From: Mucilaginibacter auburnensis
GTDB lineage: Bacteria > Bacteroidota > Bacteroidia > Sphingobacteriales > Sphingobacteriaceae
Assembly (NCBI RefSeq): GCF_002797815.1
Contig: NZ_PGFJ01000002.1
Coordinates: 248,001-312,000, forward strand
Length of the DNA stretch: 64,000 nucleotides
Reading direction: 5' to 3'
The translations under genes and the position numbers were made by a program. Under the pieces are notes generated by a model. That model was not told where the DNA came from and did not search any database. It saw only the letters and a program-made list of their open reading frames with translations. Positions 19,934 through 29,326 of this stretch are shown here, one piece after another. Within the stretch, counting starts at the first letter, position 1; each line of letters begins with the position of its first letter.

Positions 19934-20134
19934 TTGGTGCAGCGTTTCGATACCGGCATTATTGCCAGCGGATCAGCCTCTAAAGTACTGACGGAGGTGG
20001 CTCACCGGGAAAAAGTGCTGGTGGGCGTAACGCCGAATTGCATTGTTTTTACAAAACGAGTGAGCGTCTTCATCCTATGTCCGATGAAAAAATGGCTGGA
20101 CATCAAATTAACCTGCCGGTACAATCTTGAATAG
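19934..20134 (+). pseudogene. DUF5655-like fragment
   Basis: The stretch KVLTEVAHREKVLVGVTPNC followed by IVFTKR and CPMKKWLDIKL is closely similar to ILAEVADWEGVLIGVTPNC, IVFTRR and RPMKKELDIKF of the complete DUF5655 gene at 31502-31927. The zinc-ribbon N-terminus and the C-terminal half are gone. It is a decayed paralogue or the scar of a duplication. The rest of 19846-20343 shows no gene. Confidence 0.6.
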
Positions 20135-20343
20135 ATTAGTTTATCAATTAATTGCAAAAACCCTAACAAAGGAATGAAACAGTTATAGGGAAAGAGAATG
20201 TATGAGATCGATGGGATTATCGTTAATCATAACGTCTTTGAATTGAACATTTGATTAATACGAACGTTAGTAATAACATCGGAACTCTGGTTAATTTTAA
20301 TTAGTGGTGACGCAAGCAAATTCTGCTGTTGAAAATTTAATAG

Positions 20344-21021
20344 ATGAGCAACCCCCATTTGATATGGAAATTATATGGCTGGTATGTACACGTATTTCGT
20401 TTATACATTATCGCGCTATTGGTTCTATCACTGTTTTTGGTGAACCCATCATATGATAGCATTAATTATACAATAAATGGGTATCACCTGGCCATTTTCG
20501 AACTGCAGTTTTACATTATTATGTTGGTTCTTTACAACCTTCGACCATCTCGTTTCAAACCGGTTATCCTAAAAGCCTATGAAGAAAAATCACAACCACC
20601 GTACAATAAAAATCGCTTTTTCTGGACGGTGTATCTGCTTACGCTGGTCATTATATTCGGGGTACCCCTGTTGGTTTGCTTCAGCTATATACGATGGATT
20701 TTGGAAGAAGTGATGATATCAAATGAACATATTGTCGAGCATGCCGGCGCCTGGATACCGGCTGGCTTATTATTAACGCTTGGTTGTTTAATGTTGTGGA
20801 CAGACCCCAGCCGTTCACTTGATCAAGCCAGGTTTTTAGTTGGCAGAACGTTGTACGTCCTCATAATCACAGTTGCCCTAGGTTCCGCATTGTGCTTACT
20901 GTTGTTTTTTTGCCGATTTCATTACGATTTTGTCGTGATTTTTTGCCTGACCTTCAACGTGGCCATGATCTTGACCGAATGGAAGATTTATCTCAAAACC
21001 CGGACAATTAGTGACAATTAA
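20344..21021 (+). CDS. multi-pass membrane protein of unknown function
   Basis: 225 residues from ATG 20344. About six hydrophobic spans are visible: 18-33, 47-64, 93-113, 134-152, 166-187 and 192-209, separated by a basic cytoplasmic loop (RPSRFKPVILKAYEEK). No enzyme motif and no family that I recognise. It stands first in a run of membrane and secreted proteins of unknown role. No Shine-Dalgarno-like site, which is usual for Bacteroidota. Confidence 0.65.
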   Translation: MSNPHLIWKLYGWYVHVFRLYIIALLVLSLFLVNPSYDSINYTINGYHLAIFELQFYIIMLVLYNLRPSRFKPVILKAYEEKSQPPYNKNRFFWTVYLLTLVIIFGVPLLVCFSYIRWILEEVMISNEHIVEHAGAWIPAGLLLTLGCLMLWTDPSRSLDQARFLVGRTLYVLIITVALGSALCLLLFFCRFHYDFVVIFCLTFNVAMILTEWKIYLKTRTISDN

Positions 21022-21087
21022 ATGCTTGTCCCATGTTGACCTATTCTTCTTAGTGCTGTTTAAAGACGAGACTAAACATATCACTGA

Positions 21088-21249
21088 CCAATTGCGAGGT
21101 GGGCCACTGTTCTAAGCACTTTGTACAGATTCGAAAGACACAACCTGTTTTTCCTTACCTTCCTGGCCATTCCGATCATTATACTGGGAGGAGGCGATAT
21201 TATTGGTGGGTTTGTATTGGGCCTGCTGGCCGACCAGGTATTTAAATAA
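21088..21249 (+). pseudogene. membrane protein C-terminal fragment
   Basis: Open frame after a TGA, ending TAA at 21247-21249, encoding LYRFERHNLFFLTFLAIPII, LGGGDIIGG and FVLGLLADQVFK. It contains one hydrophobic span and a glycine-rich turn but no ATG. It looks like the tail of a small membrane protein whose start is lost. A TTG start within it cannot be ruled out. Confidence 0.35.
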
Positions 21250-22158
21250 TTAGCTTAGTCCCGCCGCAAAACGACCTTTATAAACACGTATCAGCCTTTC
21301 AAGCCTGGCTTTATTGACGTTGAAATCGCTGACATCGATATTGACTAAGCCGCCGGGATATTGGAAGCTGAAGGTATACAGGATGCCTCTTTTTCCGCGG
21401 TCTGTCCTGGTCACCTTTTCATTAAAGATCAGGTCCCAGTTGAGGAAGCCGGTCCCGGGGGTTGTAAGTCCCTGATTGTCCAAAACCATTTCCGGCTGCT
21501 TTTTCAGCATCCGTTTGATATTGATCACGATGTAGCATATGGCCGCGATCACGATAACAAAGGGAATCAGTTGCGAGGTGAAATCGCCATTGTTTTTTAT
21601 CACCAGATATTCTATTCCGCCACCTATACCTAAAAAAAGTAGACCAAACAGAATATATACGGCACTATTCATTTTACTATAAAAAACCTCGGTCACGGAG
21701 GGTATAGTCGAGTCGTCTTTGAAAATATCAGGAAAGTCGAAGCGGTCCTGTAGCTTACGCCATTGTTCTCTTTCTTTGGCAGACTGAATCTGTATTTTGT
21801 CCATGAACGTGCCATAGGCCGGGCATAGGTTTGCTTGTACGGCTGCTATCTTTAATTCATGCACATTATCTACATTGTTAAATGCCCATAACTTCCAGCG
21901 CGTGGTGCGCTTGCTCCAGAACCGAAACGGCAGGTAAAAACATACGAAAAAGCATACTATCACGATACTTGCTGCGATCAGCCAAGCATTTGTTGAAAAA
22001 CTTGGACCATCTTTAATAGCGATAAATAACATCGCGATAGGAAACAGGAAGAAGAATAACCCGATAATCATCAGGATGCGTGGCAATAGCAACATTTTAC
22101 GGCCTTTGGTGATCGCTTGATCAACGGAGATCAAGCTGGCTTTCTGGTACGAACTCAT
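21250..22158 (-). CDS. membrane protein of unknown function with C-terminal PH-like tail
   Basis: 302 residues. Spans at about 24-46 and 57-79, a hydrophilic domain (80-165), spans at about 166-184 and 193-211, then a cytoplasmic tail with MVLDNQGLTTPGTGFLNWDL and WxxI-like features that recall PH-like STM3941-type proteins. The resemblance is only to the pattern, not a firm family call. It is divergent from the rhomboid gene, about 100 bp away, so they may share a control region. Confidence 0.6.
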   Translation of the reverse strand: MSSYQKASLISVDQAITKGRKMLLLPRILMIIGLFFFLFPIAMLFIAIKDGPSFSTNAWLIAASIVIVCFFVCFYLPFRFWSKRTTRWKLWAFNNVDNVHELKIAAVQANLCPAYGTFMDKIQIQSAKEREQWRKLQDRFDFPDIFKDDSTIPSVTEVFYSKMNSAVYILFGLLFLGIGGGIEYLVIKNNGDFTSQLIPFVIVIAAICYIVINIKRMLKKQPEMVLDNQGLTTPGTGFLNWDLIFNEKVTRTDRGKRGILYTFSFQYPGGLVNIDVSDFNVNKARLERLIRVYKGRFAAGLS

Positions 22159-22262
22159 GCGTTTAATTGTTCTGATAACCGATATCGGAACAAAACAGTT
22201 TTGAATTGTTTATAAAAGCAAATGAATAAGGTCGATACACTCATGATATTATACTTCAGTTA

Positions 22263-23720
22263 ATGGGTAAAGCAACGCAAACCATTTCTACTACGGGGCT
22301 TAGCCAAAAACATGGCCTGGTCACAGCATTTGAGTCGGTCAAGTCTTTAGGCTGGCGCATTCGTTTTGTTTCTGACGCAGGTGTGATCGCTTACACGAAT
22401 AACAATGGCTTTTCCTGGAACGGGGAAATCACAGTCAAATTTGGTGACGATCAGTTGAAGGTCGAATGTAATTCAGCTTCAGCCATGCCCAATGAATACG
22501 GACAGCATGAAAACGCAGTCAGGCAATTTGTAGCAACTTTCGAAAAGCTAAAAACAGCAATTACAGAAGAGGAAGTCCGGCTGAAATATCCACTATACGA
22601 AAAAGACTTTGTACCGCCTTATGAGGATACGCTGAAGCCCGACATCCGGCCGAAGTTTAACCTGATCACCGGCTTCTGGGTTTTCTTTCGGCCGGCTAAA
22701 AATTATTTCGTTACACCTGTACTTGTGATTCTGAACATCCTGATCTTCCTGGTCATGGTTGAAAGCGGCATTTCTATTATAGATCCGGATGGACAAAGCT
22801 TACTGGCCTGGGGAGCCAACGCAACAGTCGCCACACTTGACGGACAATGGTGGCGTTTGCTGACCAGTTGTTTCCTTCACTTCGGCATTATACACCTGGC
22901 GCTGAATATGTATGCGCTCATTTTCGCAGGCATGCTGCTGGAGCCTTTTTTAGGCAAAGCAAAGTTTTTGAGTTCCTATTTGTTAACGGGTATAGCTGCC
23001 AGCGTGGTTAGTTTATGGTGGCATGATTACACCATCAGCGCTGGCGCCTCCGGGGCCATATTCGGGTTATATGGCGTTTTTTTAGCGATGTTGAGTACCA
23101 ATCACATCGAACGCGGTATGCGCAATGGCTTATTGAGCAGCATTGGCATGTTTGTGATTTACAATCTGGTTTATGGCAGCCTTAAGAGCGGCATCGACAA
23201 TGCAGCGCATTTAGGCGGTCTGATAAGCGGGTTGCTGATCGGTTTCCTCTATTTGCCGGCTTTAAGGAAGCCAAATAATGCCAGAATCAACCGGCTGGTC
23301 ATAGCAGGCGCAATAATACTGGTCCTTGCAGGGTCAGCATGTACCTATATTTTCCTCGCAAGCAGTGATCGCGTTATCTACTTTAAGCGAATGGAAAGCT
23401 TCTATCAACTGGAAGCAAAAGCAATTGAGGTGATGGGCGAAGAAGACAATAGACCTACTGCAGAACAGCTTCCTGCTCTGCAACAAGGTATCAGGTATTG
23501 GCAGGAAGGCATCATCCTGATAAATGAGTTGGATAAGCTCAATGTATCATCCGGTATTCATAGCAAGAACCGTCAGTTAATCAAATACTGCCAGCTCAGA
23601 ATTAAAAGCTATCAAATAAACTACTATGCCTATCAAAATGGAACTTATCCTGATCAGAAGCAAGTCTTTGAGATCAACCAGGAGATCAAAACAGTTATGG
23701 ATGAGTTATCATCAAGGTAG
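22263..23720 (+). CDS. rhomboid family intramembrane serine protease
   Basis: 485 residues. A soluble N-terminal domain (1-135) resembles no family I know. The rhomboid core spans about 150-335, with the L1 WR motif (WWRLLTSCFLHFG, 196-208), catalytic GASG with Ser263, and catalytic His316 in AAHLGGLISG. A further span (344-364) and a C-terminal charged helical tail follow. It would cleave transmembrane substrates within the inner membrane. Substrates are unknown; the neighbouring lipoprotein and membrane genes are candidates only by position. Confidence 0.88.
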   Translation: MGKATQTISTTGLSQKHGLVTAFESVKSLGWRIRFVSDAGVIAYTNNNGFSWNGEITVKFGDDQLKVECNSASAMPNEYGQHENAVRQFVATFEKLKTAITEEEVRLKYPLYEKDFVPPYEDTLKPDIRPKFNLITGFWVFFRPAKNYFVTPVLVILNILIFLVMVESGISIIDPDGQSLLAWGANATVATLDGQWWRLLTSCFLHFGIIHLALNMYALIFAGMLLEPFLGKAKFLSSYLLTGIAASVVSLWWHDYTISAGASGAIFGLYGVFLAMLSTNHIERGMRNGLLSSIGMFVIYNLVYGSLKSGIDNAAHLGGLISGLLIGFLYLPALRKPNNARINRLVIAGAIILVLAGSACTYIFLASSDRVIYFKRMESFYQLEAKAIEVMGEEDNRPTAEQLPALQQGIRYWQEGIILINELDKLNVSSGIHSKNRQLIKYCQLRIKSYQINYYAYQNGTYPDQKQVFEINQEIKTVMDELSSR

Positions 23721-23797
23721 CACAGATCAGTGACCGGTACGGACTTCTCTATTTTGACATCCAAACATTGCTGATGATCTACCGTTGTATTATATTC

Positions 23798-24307
23798 ATG
23801 TACAGATTTGTTTATCGCAATTTCGTTTCGCTGCTCATGGTAACTGCCATGGCTGGTTTAAGCTGTAACGGCGACAAAATATCCCGGCAGCCGGTTGATA
23901 AAAATGCTTTAATGAATATCATTAAGCAACTGGCTGAGGTGGAAGGCAAACACGCGCAGGATACCAGCAGCAACTTACTGCGCGATTGGGCTGAAAAATA
24001 CAGCCTTGTTGAAGTTGACACCTTGTCTATACATGCTGACTCGAACATGGTGAAAGTGTGTGTGGTGCGCAACAAAGATTTCCCTCATATTATCATCCAG
24101 CTACCAGTACATCTACAAAGACAGCTGACTTTCGCAGATTTTGACCATGTTTTTGGAGCAGGTATAGAATCGCCCCGACCCAAGGAACCAATCAGCTTTA
24201 GTGTTATGTTTCGTGCCGCTAAAGTCGGCGACATTCGCGTTGCTGTGAACAGTCATCGACCGCCTAACGCGGTTCATCCGGAGATCTATGAAATTTTGAT
24301 CATGTAA
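23798..24307 (+). CDS. putative lipoprotein of unknown function
   Basis: I chose ATG 23798, since MYRFVYRNFVSLLMVTAMAG LSC gives a compact signal peptide with a Cys at about 23 (a weak lipobox, GLSC); earlier in-frame starts (TTG 23768, ATG 23774) only lengthen the n-region. The mature part is about 145 residues, mixed alpha/beta, without known motifs. It follows the rhomboid gene by 77 bp on the same strand and converges on the lipoprotein gene at 24316. Confidence 0.55.
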   Translation: MYRFVYRNFVSLLMVTAMAGLSCNGDKISRQPVDKNALMNIIKQLAEVEGKHAQDTSSNLLRDWAEKYSLVEVDTLSIHADSNMVKVCVVRNKDFPHIIIQLPVHLQRQLTFADFDHVFGAGIESPRPKEPISFSVMFRAAKVGDIRVAVNSHRPPNAVHPEIYEILIM

Positions 24308-24315
24308 ATGCAAAT

Positions 24316-25218
24316 TTACAGTGAAACGGTTATATTCAGTTGATTTGAAGTGACTTCTATTTTGTTTTTAGTTCTTAGCGCTTTATCTGATTCTAAAAGC
24401 TCTTCCTTAAAAGCATCCGTATAAGGATATATCTTGTAATCAAAGCGGCTGCTGTTGATGGTATATTGACCTTTACGTTTGGGTATCAACTTCATGGTAA
24501 AAATAGGGTTCTTTATATAAACGCTATTTTCAAGGGTGGACATTCTTTTGTTTACGTCATTAACATTCCAGTCAAAATTGACCACGTTAAAATTAGCATC
24601 GATATACGCTTTGAATCCCTGAATGCCAACCTCATAATCTACATTTCCCTCCGCTATGATTGCGAACAGTGCATCCCGTGCGCCCTTTTTGACCAGATCA
24701 TCTGGAGTGAACCTGCTGTAATTAACAAATTTGGCATACGTATCCAAAGAAAGCAATACGGTATCACCGAGTTTATACTGGTTTTTATCGGATGACAACA
24801 CCATTCTTATAGCGTTGCTATCCACCTTAAGTTTTTCTACCACTTCAATCAAACCGGGCGTACTTTTATAAGTGTTTCCGTTTACTTTTATTTCAATTAC
24901 CGGAGTTGCAGACTTACCCAATTTTCCTGCTGTGAATTCATATTCGTAATAATAATTGGCTTTATCATATTTGATCCCTCTCTCTATTTCCGAACCATTA
25001 AAATCAATATCCAGCTCATTACCCGATATAACTTTAATACTTCCTTTATCGGGTTTATGCCTGAAAAAAATTGTTGTGATTGCGGTTTTGTGCAGCTCCA
25101 CCTGAGGTTGGGTTACCAACCATATCATTTCATCATCCCCGGGTTTGCTGGAAGGCGTACATGATAGTAATACACTTACAACCATTAGTAAATAATTGAT
25201 CTTTTTTATTTTGCACAT
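24316..25218 (-). CDS. BatD-like lipoprotein of unknown function
   Basis: 300 residues with a lipoprotein signal, NYLLMVVSVLLSC (Cys20). The chain is beta-rich. The repeats VIEIKVNGNTYKSTPGLIEV, MVLSSDKNQYKLGDTVLLSL and IPKRKGQYTINSSRFDYKI recall the Ig-like repeats of BatD (aerotolerance) proteins and GldM-type domains, though no membrane anchor or Bat partners are present. Function is open. It heads away from the DUF2931 gene, 46 bp upstream on the same strand, and may share its transcript. Confidence 0.6.
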   Translation of the reverse strand: MCKIKKINYLLMVVSVLLSCTPSSKPGDDEMIWLVTQPQVELHKTAITTIFFRHKPDKGSIKVISGNELDIDFNGSEIERGIKYDKANYYYEYEFTAGKLGKSATPVIEIKVNGNTYKSTPGLIEVVEKLKVDSNAIRMVLSSDKNQYKLGDTVLLSLDTYAKFVNYSRFTPDDLVKKGARDALFAIIAEGNVDYEVGIQGFKAYIDANFNVVNFDWNVNDVNKRMSTLENSVYIKNPIFTMKLIPKRKGQYTINSSRFDYKIYPYTDAFKEELLESDKALRTKNKIEVTSNQLNITVSL

Positions 25219-25264
25219 TTCTACGTTCTAAAATAATGGTTAATTTAATTTGATTGGGTCGGTA

Positions 25265-25987
25265 TCATGGCCGGAGCTGATCGAAATATACAGGAACACT
25301 ATCTTTATATTCTACGTTATCCACTTTTAATTCCATTATTTTCCGTTTTAGACTATCTGGCACATCCGCAAAATAATTGATCTGACTTTTATTAGCTCCC
25401 ACAGGTTCCGGCTCTTTCTTTGAAACGACATTGCCCGTGAATGGTTTGGGATGTATCTTTTTCCGATAAAGCTCAAGCTGGTAATCATCTCCAAGCAGCC
25501 AGATGAGAATATTACCATCATTAGCGATACCTACATGAAAGGAAAGCCCCATTTTCCGGCGCCCGTATGCAAGATCGCTGAGCTTGTTTTGCTTTTTAGC
25601 GATTTCAAATGACTGATACATCTTTTCTTTAGGAAGAATGATGGTATCTATGTAGTATTTTTGGGTACGAAAATCCATATATTCTACGAACAGGCTCTTC
25701 GGCAGAAATTGCGGATTATAAGCCTCATAACTTGTTCCGCGTCCCCAATCAGAATTAAACGAATTGATGATGTCCAGGTCATTGTAGAAGTCTCCACTAT
25801 ACTCTCCGTTCTCCATGATGAACGCGATGCCAAATAGATGAATTGGGAATGCTTCCGGATTGGAGACGGACGAGGTATAGTAGTATCGCTCCCACGATTT
25901 GTAAGAAAATATTTTAAAAAGGAGAAGGATGGCCATGACCACGGCAAGCATCATCAATCCTTTATTCAGTAAATTTAATCGCTTCAT
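25265..25987 (-). CDS. DUF2931 family protein
   Basis: 240 residues from ATG 25987 (MKRLNLLNKGLMMLAVVMAI), chosen because it overlaps the upstream stop as ATGA and begins an N-terminal membrane anchor. A longer frame to 26074 is only antisense to the upstream gene. The periplasmic part holds the DUF2931 pattern LPKSLFVEYMDFRTQKYY, LPKEKMYQSF and FHVGIANDGNILIWLLGDD. In Bacteroidota such genes often lie among T6SS or polymorphic-toxin loci, but no toxin is present here, so an immunity role is a guess. Confidence 0.7.
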   Translation of the reverse strand: MKRLNLLNKGLMMLAVVMAILLLFKIFSYKSWERYYYTSSVSNPEAFPIHLFGIAFIMENGEYSGDFYNDLDIINSFNSDWGRGTSYEAYNPQFLPKSLFVEYMDFRTQKYYIDTIILPKEKMYQSFEIAKKQNKLSDLAYGRRKMGLSFHVGIANDGNILIWLLGDDYQLELYRKKIHPKPFTGNVVSKKEPEPVGANKSQINYFADVPDSLKRKIMELKVDNVEYKDSVPVYFDQLRP

Positions 25988-26262
25988 CTCCAACTGGCAT
26001 GCCCTAAGGCCAAAAAATACAAGTAAAACACGGTCGCTAAAACAAAGGCAATAGAAACGACCACCGTAACCCAAAAAAAAGCCGTTCTGCGTGTCTGCCT
26101 ATAAAAAATACATGTTACTAGGCAAGTGACAAACAGATAAACTATTACCAGATAAATATTACGGATCCCCTCATCTTCGGTTACGAAACCCTGATCAAGA
26201 TAGGCGATCAATAACAAAAAATTGAGCCCGATCAGTAATGCTGATACCGCTTTGTTATTCAT
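25984..26262 (-). CDS. small three-span membrane protein
   Basis: 92 residues, nearly all hydrophobic: spans at about 7-22, 34-52 and 63-86. ATG 26262. Its TGA overlaps the ATG of the DUF2931 gene (ATGA), implying translational coupling. No recognised family. Confidence 0.6.
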   Translation of the reverse strand: MNNKAVSALLIGLNFLLLIAYLDQGFVTEDEGIRNIYLVIVYLFVTCLVTCIFYRQTRRTAFFWVTVVVSIAFVLATVFYLYFLALGHASWR

Positions 26263-26400
26263 ATCACTTAGGTAACAAATTTTTCTTACGCTGGGTTTTG
26301 GTGGTGACGCATATTTTCAATCGCCGTTTAATAGCAATATCAGGAAGCCCGGGGCAAAAACATAAAACTATCAGTTAAATATTTAGTTATTGACTAAGCT

Positions 26401-27306
26401 ATGGCCGGATTTTACTTGTCATTTATTTTCGTTTTATATTCAGCTTTATGTTGGGCTCAAAACACAAATGCTGTTCACGGCACCTTGTTCACTAAAATTA
26501 CACATCAAGATAAAAGTTCTGACACCAGCCAAGTTTTGTATTGCAAAAACACTGTCGGCGATCAAATTGCTGTATACACTATCGAAGAAGGTGTAATATC
26601 AGAGGCAAATGCTTACCGGATTAGTGAAGGCTCGAAGGGTTTGTTTCTTTACCGCCAGCCTCTATTGCCTAACCAACAAATGAAAGATAGCTTAGAGGTA
26701 GCATTTAACGATAACTCACATACCGTAGTGATTAACAGTACTGATCGTTACGTGCTTTTTCCGGCATATTATTCTCGCTTTAAAAAGGAAGTTTACAGCG
26801 GACATTCCATCAGGACCCTTGTTGAACTGCTTGCTGATGCCATTGGCGATTACCCTATTTCGGACCTCCTGTATTTAGTCAATTACACCCCGCATTTTGA
26901 TAAGCGGATTAGTGGTGCAAGCATAGCTACCCAACGCAGCCAGGCAGATATAACAGACACGTGGACCGCGAAATACTACTATAATAACCGTGGTCTGCTG
27001 GATTCAGTAAATGCCTATAGCGCCAAGGAGGTGCGCTTTGGAAAAAAGGTAAAATATAATGGCAATAAAACTGCGCGAAGCCATGGATATTATAATATAG
27101 AAAGCCGGCAAATAACCAACCGCTATATTACCTATGATATACCTAACCGTTCAGTGCTGAAATGGGAAGAAGACATATACGAGACCGGCAAGGATCTTGA
27201 AACGCATTTATCTGTAAACCTAAGATTAAAAGACCTTGGTGTAATTGATAACCTTAACCCCTCAACTGCTGAAGTTTTGAAAATCATTAAAAAACATAAC
27301 CGATGA
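26401..27306 (+). CDS. secreted protein of unknown function
   Basis: 301 residues. Signal peptide MAGFYLSFIFVLYSALCWA, cleavage before QNTN. The mature protein has RHS-like prose such as WTAKYYYNNRGLLDSVNAYS and VRFGKKVKYNGNKTARSHGY, which hint at beta hairpins but are too short for an RHS/YD protein. The stop overlaps the next start (ATGA), so it is coupled to the lipoprotein that follows. Confidence 0.6.
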   Translation: MAGFYLSFIFVLYSALCWAQNTNAVHGTLFTKITHQDKSSDTSQVLYCKNTVGDQIAVYTIEEGVISEANAYRISEGSKGLFLYRQPLLPNQQMKDSLEVAFNDNSHTVVINSTDRYVLFPAYYSRFKKEVYSGHSIRTLVELLADAIGDYPISDLLYLVNYTPHFDKRISGASIATQRSQADITDTWTAKYYYNNRGLLDSVNAYSAKEVRFGKKVKYNGNKTARSHGYYNIESRQITNRYITYDIPNRSVLKWEEDIYETGKDLETHLSVNLRLKDLGVIDNLNPSTAEVLKIIKKHNR

Positions 27307-27971
27307 ATATAAAAGTAAACATATCCGCTGTTTTAGCCCTGATCTTTTTGCTATTCTCCTGCAAAGAGAAACCGAGAACTGATCTGGCTAAAATAACTTT
27401 TAAAGAGCAAGCAGCAAATTTGATTAGCTATGATGATGTATATGTAGGAGGTATTGACAATTTTGATGCGCCCATGTCATTTGCCTTGCAGGCTACGGAG
27501 TCAAATTCTTTTGCTTTTAACGGCGTTAAAATCGATAGCGCTAATATTACCTTTCAGTTACGGTCAGACAAGATCAGAAAGGATACCCTGCTTTACCAGG
27601 GAGGTGCAACGATAAATCAGGAGCATATAAAAAATTCAGCCGATCTGAAAAAATTGCTAAATAAATACCAGGCAGATAGTGTGATATACGCCTACCGTAT
27701 CAGGTTAAAAAAACCTGAGCTACAATCAGCAATCTTAACGCAATTGGTAAAATTATACGGCCCTGGTACAAAGAACCCAAATACAGACAATGGCCTGTAC
27801 TGGAACCTGAAAAATCAGCACCGTTTTATTTTTTTCAACCCTGATTACAGATCGCTGATTGTGGTTGACAACACGCGTCTTTCTAAAACATGCTATTGGG
27901 ATCCCACTACGGGAAATATAGATATGGGAGGCTGTGATATAGAACAGTATAAAGCAAATATTTTAAAATAA
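27303..27971 (+). CDS. lipoprotein of unknown function
   Basis: 222 residues with a clear lipoprotein signal, ISAVLALIFLLFSC (Cys20). The mature part is alpha/beta with LYWNLKNQHRFIFFNPDYRS near residue 160 and a Cys pair near the end (CYWDPTTG, GCDIEQ). Start overlaps the preceding stop by 4 nt. No family recognised. Middle gene of a three-gene plus-strand run. Confidence 0.62.
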   Translation: MNIKVNISAVLALIFLLFSCKEKPRTDLAKITFKEQAANLISYDDVYVGGIDNFDAPMSFALQATESNSFAFNGVKIDSANITFQLRSDKIRKDTLLYQGGATINQEHIKNSADLKKLLNKYQADSVIYAYRIRLKKPELQSAILTQLVKLYGPGTKNPNTDNGLYWNLKNQHRFIFFNPDYRSLIVVDNTRLSKTCYWDPTTGNIDMGGCDIEQYKANILK

Positions 27972-28013
27972 GCCGATCAGTACTTGCATGGCGAAACGCT
28001 CAATTAATAACAA

Positions 28014-28910
28014 ATGAAAAAAAACCTATTGCTGTTACTTACGGTCCTGTTTATTTACAGCGGATGTAACTCGAAAAACAACATGGCCTCAGATCCTACT
28101 CCCATTGCCATTCAAAAAAAGGCAGACTACAACACAAACCAACCCTATTACCAATTAGATTTTAAAGCGGCATTTTGCAGGTTTGAAGTTTCGGTTAATG
28201 ATATCATAGTGTTCAACATGAGCGTTGCCGGGCAAACTTCATCATTCATTCCCATCAACGCTGCAATTTCAAAAAGTGGCAAACAAGCAATCGTTGTAAA
28301 AGTGTATCCGCTTGATGGTGAAAAGGCGCTACATCCAAGCGCCGAATTCAGCTACAACATCAAGGTTTTTGATGCCTTAAACCAACTGGAGTTTAAAGAG
28401 CAACTTCCGGGAGAATATGCCATTGCTAAAGTTGACCCCTCAAAAAAGACACCCTTGCTTACCCAAAGTGCTTTTTTTGTAGCTGATGTACCCTATACCA
28501 TTAAAAGCTACCAGGACGGCGCTGACCTAAAAAGTATGACTAACTTAAAAGACAAATTGCAGGGAGCTTACCAACAATTAGCCAGGATTATTGCTAATAA
28601 AGAGATGGAAAAATTGCAAAAGCTAATTGCTAACCGTGAGCGCGTTGTTGGGGTAACGATGTATTTAAACAAGGAGGAAACAGAAGCTAGAATTAATAGC
28701 TTAACCCGGGACTTGGGGGCTGGCTTTAAATTGTTACCTATGCCATCAGACGCTGTTATTAAAATATCCGGTAACGGCAAGTTAGCATCGCTGGTCAAAC
28801 CCAACGGTGAAGCTGCCATAAAATTGGTCAACACCCAAACCCAAGAAGAAATGAGTCTGGAGTTTTCCTTTTACCTACCAAAGGGAAAAACAGAACTGGA
28901 AATCATCTGA
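28014..28910 (+). CDS. lipoprotein of unknown function
   Basis: 298 residues. Signal MKKNLLLLLTVLFIYSGC (Cys18 in YSGC). N-terminal half is beta-rich (FEVSVNDIIVFNMSVAG, AIVVKVYPLDGEKALHPS); the second half has an ALK-rich helical segment (LQGAYQQLARIIANKEMEKL) ending in a beta tail. It resembles lipoproteins seen near Bacteroidota secretion loci only in general layout. Third gene of the run; its stop codon lies inside a terminator stem. Confidence 0.62.
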   Translation: MKKNLLLLLTVLFIYSGCNSKNNMASDPTPIAIQKKADYNTNQPYYQLDFKAAFCRFEVSVNDIIVFNMSVAGQTSSFIPINAAISKSGKQAIVVKVYPLDGEKALHPSAEFSYNIKVFDALNQLEFKEQLPGEYAIAKVDPSKKTPLLTQSAFFVADVPYTIKSYQDGADLKSMTNLKDKLQGAYQQLARIIANKEMEKLQKLIANRERVVGVTMYLNKEETEARINSLTRDLGAGFKLLPMPSDAVIKISGNGKLASLVKPNGEAAIKLVNTQTQEEMSLEFSFYLPKGKTELEII

Positions 28911-28935
28911 TTTTACACCGTTCAAATCAGTTTTT
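28907..28935 (+). terminator. intrinsic terminator
   Basis: CTGATTT / AAATCAG 7-bp stem, 10-nt loop, then TTTTT. The TGA of the upstream lipoprotein is part of the left arm. Confidence 0.65.
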
Positions 28936-28945
28936 GTTCAACTTA

Positions 28946-29326
28946 TTATTGCACTTTACTCTTTTTAAATATCAATCGTAACCTCCATCCCTTTAGCGCA
29001 TAAGTAGCCTTTAAAACTGCAGGCGCCGTGTAGTTTTGGTCCACGCCATGCAATATAATCTGCCCGCCCTGCTTGTTTTTTGAAGCGGTGAAGATCAGGT
29101 CGCCATCGTCATCTGCTGTGCCATTGACCGGTTGAAAGATAGCTGTGATCCGAAACGACCGTTTTATTTTAATACTGCTGGCTGCAGGGTAACCATCGGC
29201 ATAAGCCAACAAAAATGTTTGCCCGTCGCTTTCAGAAACGTAATGCAGCAATTCATAAGCCTTGGCTTGTTGAGCGTACCGACTGCCTGAAAAGATGAGG
29301 CAAACGAGTAGCATACAATATTTCAT
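28946..29326 (-). CDS. small secreted protein of unknown function
   Basis: 126 residues with a signal peptide (MKYCMLLVCLIFSGSRYAQQ). Mature part is a small beta protein ending in a basic tail (LKGWRLRLIFKKSKVQ). Its ATG overlaps the TGA of the upstream membrane gene (ATGA), so translation is coupled. Third gene of a minus-strand trio. Confidence 0.58.
   Translation of the reverse strand: MKYCMLLVCLIFSGSRYAQQAKAYELLHYVSESDGQTFLLAYADGYPAASSIKIKRSFRITAIFQPVNGTADDDGDLIFTASKNKQGGQIILHGVDQNYTAPAVLKATYALKGWRLRLIFKKSKVQ

Noticed and set aside
20301-26310. GTGGTGACGCA occurs near 20303 and near 26300, upstream of plus-strand genes
   Set aside because: Only 11 bases with dissimilar surroundings; too little to call a repeat or promoter element.
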